64,000 nucleotides of DNA from Paludisphaera soli (GTDB taxonomy: Bacteria; Planctomycetota; Planctomycetia; Isosphaerales; Isosphaeraceae), in assembly GCF_011064595.1 (NCBI RefSeq), contig NZ_JAALJI010000009.1, positions 184,175 to 248,174 on the forward strand, given 5' to 3'. Under the pieces are notes generated by a model. That model was not told the DNA's origin. It was given only the letters and a program-made list of their open reading frames with translations, and did not search any database. Position 1 is the first letter of the stretch; each line of letters begins with the position of its first letter. Shown here piece by piece: positions 62,081 through 64,000 of this stretch. A program made the translations under genes and the position numbers.

Positions 62081-63575
62081 TCAGTTGTCCGAGGGCTCGC
62101 CCCGGCGGACCTGGCGGCGGGGCCCCTCGGGCGAGCCGACGCGCGAATACACGCCGGGGCGGTCGGCGGCCAGGCAGCGGCCGGCGGCCCACGACCGCAG
62201 CCGCTCGACCGACTCGCCCGCGGTGACCGCCGCCGGGACGATGTTCCTCGCCGCCTCCACAAGCGGGACGTCGAGCAGGGCCGCCAGCCGGCAGCACGCC
62301 CGCACCGCGGCCCCGGTCCAGTCGGCGTAGCGGGGCCGACGCTGGTCGGGGTCGAGGCCGAACCGCTCCAGGTGCATCTTCCAGATCGCCTCCTTCTCGG
62401 CGGAGCCGGGCAGGTCGAGGAAGTAGATTGCGTCGAAGCGTTCCGCCCGGCCGAACTCGGGCGGCAGCTTCGAGACGTCGTTGGAGGTGCCGACGAAGAA
62501 GACGTCCGAATCGTGGTCGGACAGCCACGAGAGCAGCGAGCCGAACAGCCGCGCGCCGACGCCCGAGTCCCCATGGGAGCCCGAGGCGGCGCCGCCGAGC
62601 GCCTTCTCGACCTCGTCGCAGAACAGGACGCGGGGGGCCATCGCGTCGGCGATCCGCAGCGCCTGGCGGACGTTCCGCTCGGTCTCGCCCACGAGCGAGC
62701 CCAGCAGGGCCCCGACGTCGAGCGTGAGCGTCGGCCGGCCCGTCTCGTTGCCCAGGGCCCTGGCGAACTGCGACTTGCCCGTGCCCGGCACGCCCAGCAG
62801 CAGGACGCCCCGGGCGCGGACGCCGGCCCCGCGGCCGGGCCGCAGGGCCCGCGAGCAGAACGCCTTGAGGGCGTCCAGCCCGCCCAGGTCGGCGAACGCC
62901 TCGCCGCCGCGGTGCTGCGTCAGCAGGCCCGACTTCTTGAGCATGCCGGATTTCAGCTCCCAGAGCGGCCCGGCGGCGACGCGGCCGTGGCGGACGAGCG
63001 AGAGGCTGCAGGCCCCCTCGGCCTCGAACCGCGTCAGCCCCGCCGCAGCGTCCAGGACCCGGTCGAGCTCGTCGCCCCCGGGCAGCTCGCCCGGCTCGCA
63101 GGCGATCGAGCGGGCGATCGCCTCCAGCTGATCGCGGCCGGGCAGGTCGTGCTCCAGGACGACGAACTGCTTCTCCAGCTCGACGGGCACCTGGACGACC
63201 GGCGACAGGACGACGACGAAGGTCCGGGCCTGCTTGCCGGCGACGATCCGGGCGTCGAGGGCCTGGACGACCTCGGGGCTGCCCAGGAAGCGGTGGAAGT
63301 TGACCAGGACCAGCAGCGCCGCGCCGTCGGGCGCGGCCATGGCGTCCAGCGCCCGGATCGCCGCCAACGGGTCGGCGGCGTCGACGGGAGCGATAGCCTC
63401 GGTTTCGCCCCCGAGGGCCCTGAGGCCCCCGTCGACGTCCCATGCGGCGACCGACCACCCCCGGGCGCGGCAGAGGGCGGCGATCTCGGCCAGGGCGTCC
63501 TGGTGCTCGGAGGACCGGAGCCACAGCCCGGTGAAGCAGGCGCACGTACTCCTCGAGGCGCTCGGCGAGCGTCAT
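62081..63575 (-). CDS. Ycf46-like AAA+ ATPase with an N-terminal frame change
   Basis: An ATPase of the Ycf46 type. The N-terminal domain reads ALLVLVNFHRFLGSPEVVQAL and VVLSPVVQVPVELEKQFVVLEHDLPG, then AFADLGGLDALKAFC leads to Walker A GVPGTGKS, Walker B VLFCDEVEKAL and LPPEFGRAERFDAIYFLDLP. ATG 63575 (MTLAERLEEYVR) has AGGAG 7 nt upstream. From about 63541 the family-like sequence (CFTGLWLRSSEHQDAL) continues in another frame, so one base appears lost or gained near codon 12. The uninterrupted part with an ATG is 62081-63367 (428 aa), which keeps all ATPase motifs but lacks the first part of the N-terminal domain. Confidence 0.8.
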
Positions 63576-63586
63576 CGAAGGCTCCT

Positions 63587-63840
63587 CTATGGTGTCTGGG
63601 GGAGGTGATCGCAGGTAGCGGGCGGCGAGGGATTCGGGGGCGGGGTCGGGTGAACTGATCCGGCCGCAGATCGGAGCGTTGGCCCTGGTGGAACTCGGCC
63701 GTCAGCGCCTCGGACGTCCGCCGGCCCAGGGCCCGCTCGACGGATCGGATCGCCTCGCGGCACTCCGGGCCGGCGAAGCCCCGCGTTCGGACGGTCGTCT
63801 CGCCCTTGGGGGCGACCGAGATCTCGACGACCCTCTTCAA
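63587..63840 (-). CDS. DUF2997 protein with uncertain 3' end
   Basis: MKRVVEISVAPKGETTVRTRGFAGPECREAIRSVE with LGRRTSEALTAEFHQ is a typical DUF2997 protein of about 55 conserved residues. The start is TTG 63840 with GGAGG 6-7 nt upstream, overlapping the stop of the DUF1257 gene. After LTAEFHQ the same frame runs without a stop to 63034, inside the ATPase gene. A stop just before the ATPase start (63587) exists only in another frame, so a frame change in the tail is likely, and the end given here assumes it. Function unknown. Confidence 0.65.
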
Positions 63841-64000
63841 GACGCACCTCCGACCTGGATCGTGAGCCTGATGGAGCCGTCGCCGAGGAGGCGCTCGGCG
63901 ATGGCGTGGCCCCGTCTCCTCGCCTCGATCCGGGCCTTTTCCACCGCGTACATCTGCGGCAGGCGGTCGAGCGGGGCCCGCTCCCCCCAGGCCCCGCCGT
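63837..64000 (-). CDS. DUF1257 (Ycf35-like) protein, C-terminal end
   Basis: Only the last 53 residues are in the window; the gene continues beyond its right edge. LPQMYAVEKARIEARRRGHAIAERLLGDGSIRLTIQVGG matches the end of DUF1257/Ycf35-type proteins (Y-A-V-E-K-A-x-x-x-A-R-x-x-G-H, then DGSIRLTIQ). The family occurs in cyanobacteria and chloroplast genomes as Ycf35 and its role is unknown. Its TGA overlaps the TTG start of the DUF2997 gene, implying translational coupling. Confidence 0.7.
   Translation of the reverse strand, partial: GGAWGERAPLDRLPQMYAVEKARIEARRRGHAIAERLLGDGSIRLTIQVGGAS

Noticed and set aside
63034..63840. A single 268-aa DUF2997 fusion protein
   Set aside because: After about 55 residues the translation is Pro/Ser/Arg-rich shadow sequence of the ATPase gene, so a real fusion is unlikely.

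Overview
The window is very GC-rich, densely coding DNA from a planctomycete, most likely of the Isosphaeraceae (Paludisphaera/Singulisphaera type; inferred from gene content, not from a marker gene). Typical planctomycete features are three DUF1559 prepilin-like proteins, a Planctomycetes-type heme-binding domain, large FG-GAP surface proteins with an N-terminal LE-x-R-L motif, a PEP-CTERM protein, Tat-exported hydrolases and several Gfo/Idh/MocA oxidoreductases.

Layout. 1-9.7 kb: housekeeping and small genes (cytochrome/HEAT protein, threonine ammonia-lyase, TPR protein, PEP-CTERM protein, GNAT acetyltransferase, DUF6157 protein, a CDF metal transporter with a Mn-type site, ThuA-like protein). 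9.7-17 kb: an LEER-motif surface protein, YpfJ-type metallopeptidase, a DUF1559/lipoprotein pair, a monoheme cytochrome, a PLP aminotransferase and a lipase-like hydrolase. 17-29 kb: two giant exported FG-GAP/Ig-like proteins on the minus strand; the first carries a nearly perfect 581-bp internal duplication. Between them are a Tat-exported DMFase-like protein and an LD-carboxypeptidase, and after them a DAACS symporter. 29-38 kb: M16 protease, 2Fe-2S ferredoxin, NikR, YkgJ-type protein and three Gfo/Idh/MocA oxidoreductases. 38-48.6 kb: malic enzyme, an isolated nuoL-nuoM pair, dnaE and a small protein phosphatase. 48.6-58.9 kb: two more DUF1559/lipoprotein modules among two paralogous Tat-exported Ntn-hydrolase asparaginases, a Bax-inhibitor-1 protein and an FAD oxidoreductase. 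A tRNA-Leu(UAG) follows.

59-64 kb is the most unusual part. Running on the minus strand toward the tRNA are DUF1257 (Ycf35-like, cut by the window end), DUF2997, a Ycf46-like AAA+ ATPase, a 327-aa conserved-looking protein, a 93-aa protein, a zinc-ribbon protein, and a broken gene whose pieces read as a DnaN-like sliding clamp. Genes are packed with 1-4 bp overlaps and good Shine-Dalgarno sites, so this looks like one functional cassette. The clamp-like gene carries a nonsense codon plus several frame changes, and the ATPase has a frame change near codon 12. This copy therefore appears to be decaying beside a tRNA gene, which would fit an integrated element. I regard the DUF1257/DUF2997/Ycf46/clamp-like combination as the best candidate here for an undescribed system.

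All calls come from reading the sequence and remembered family features. No database search was run.
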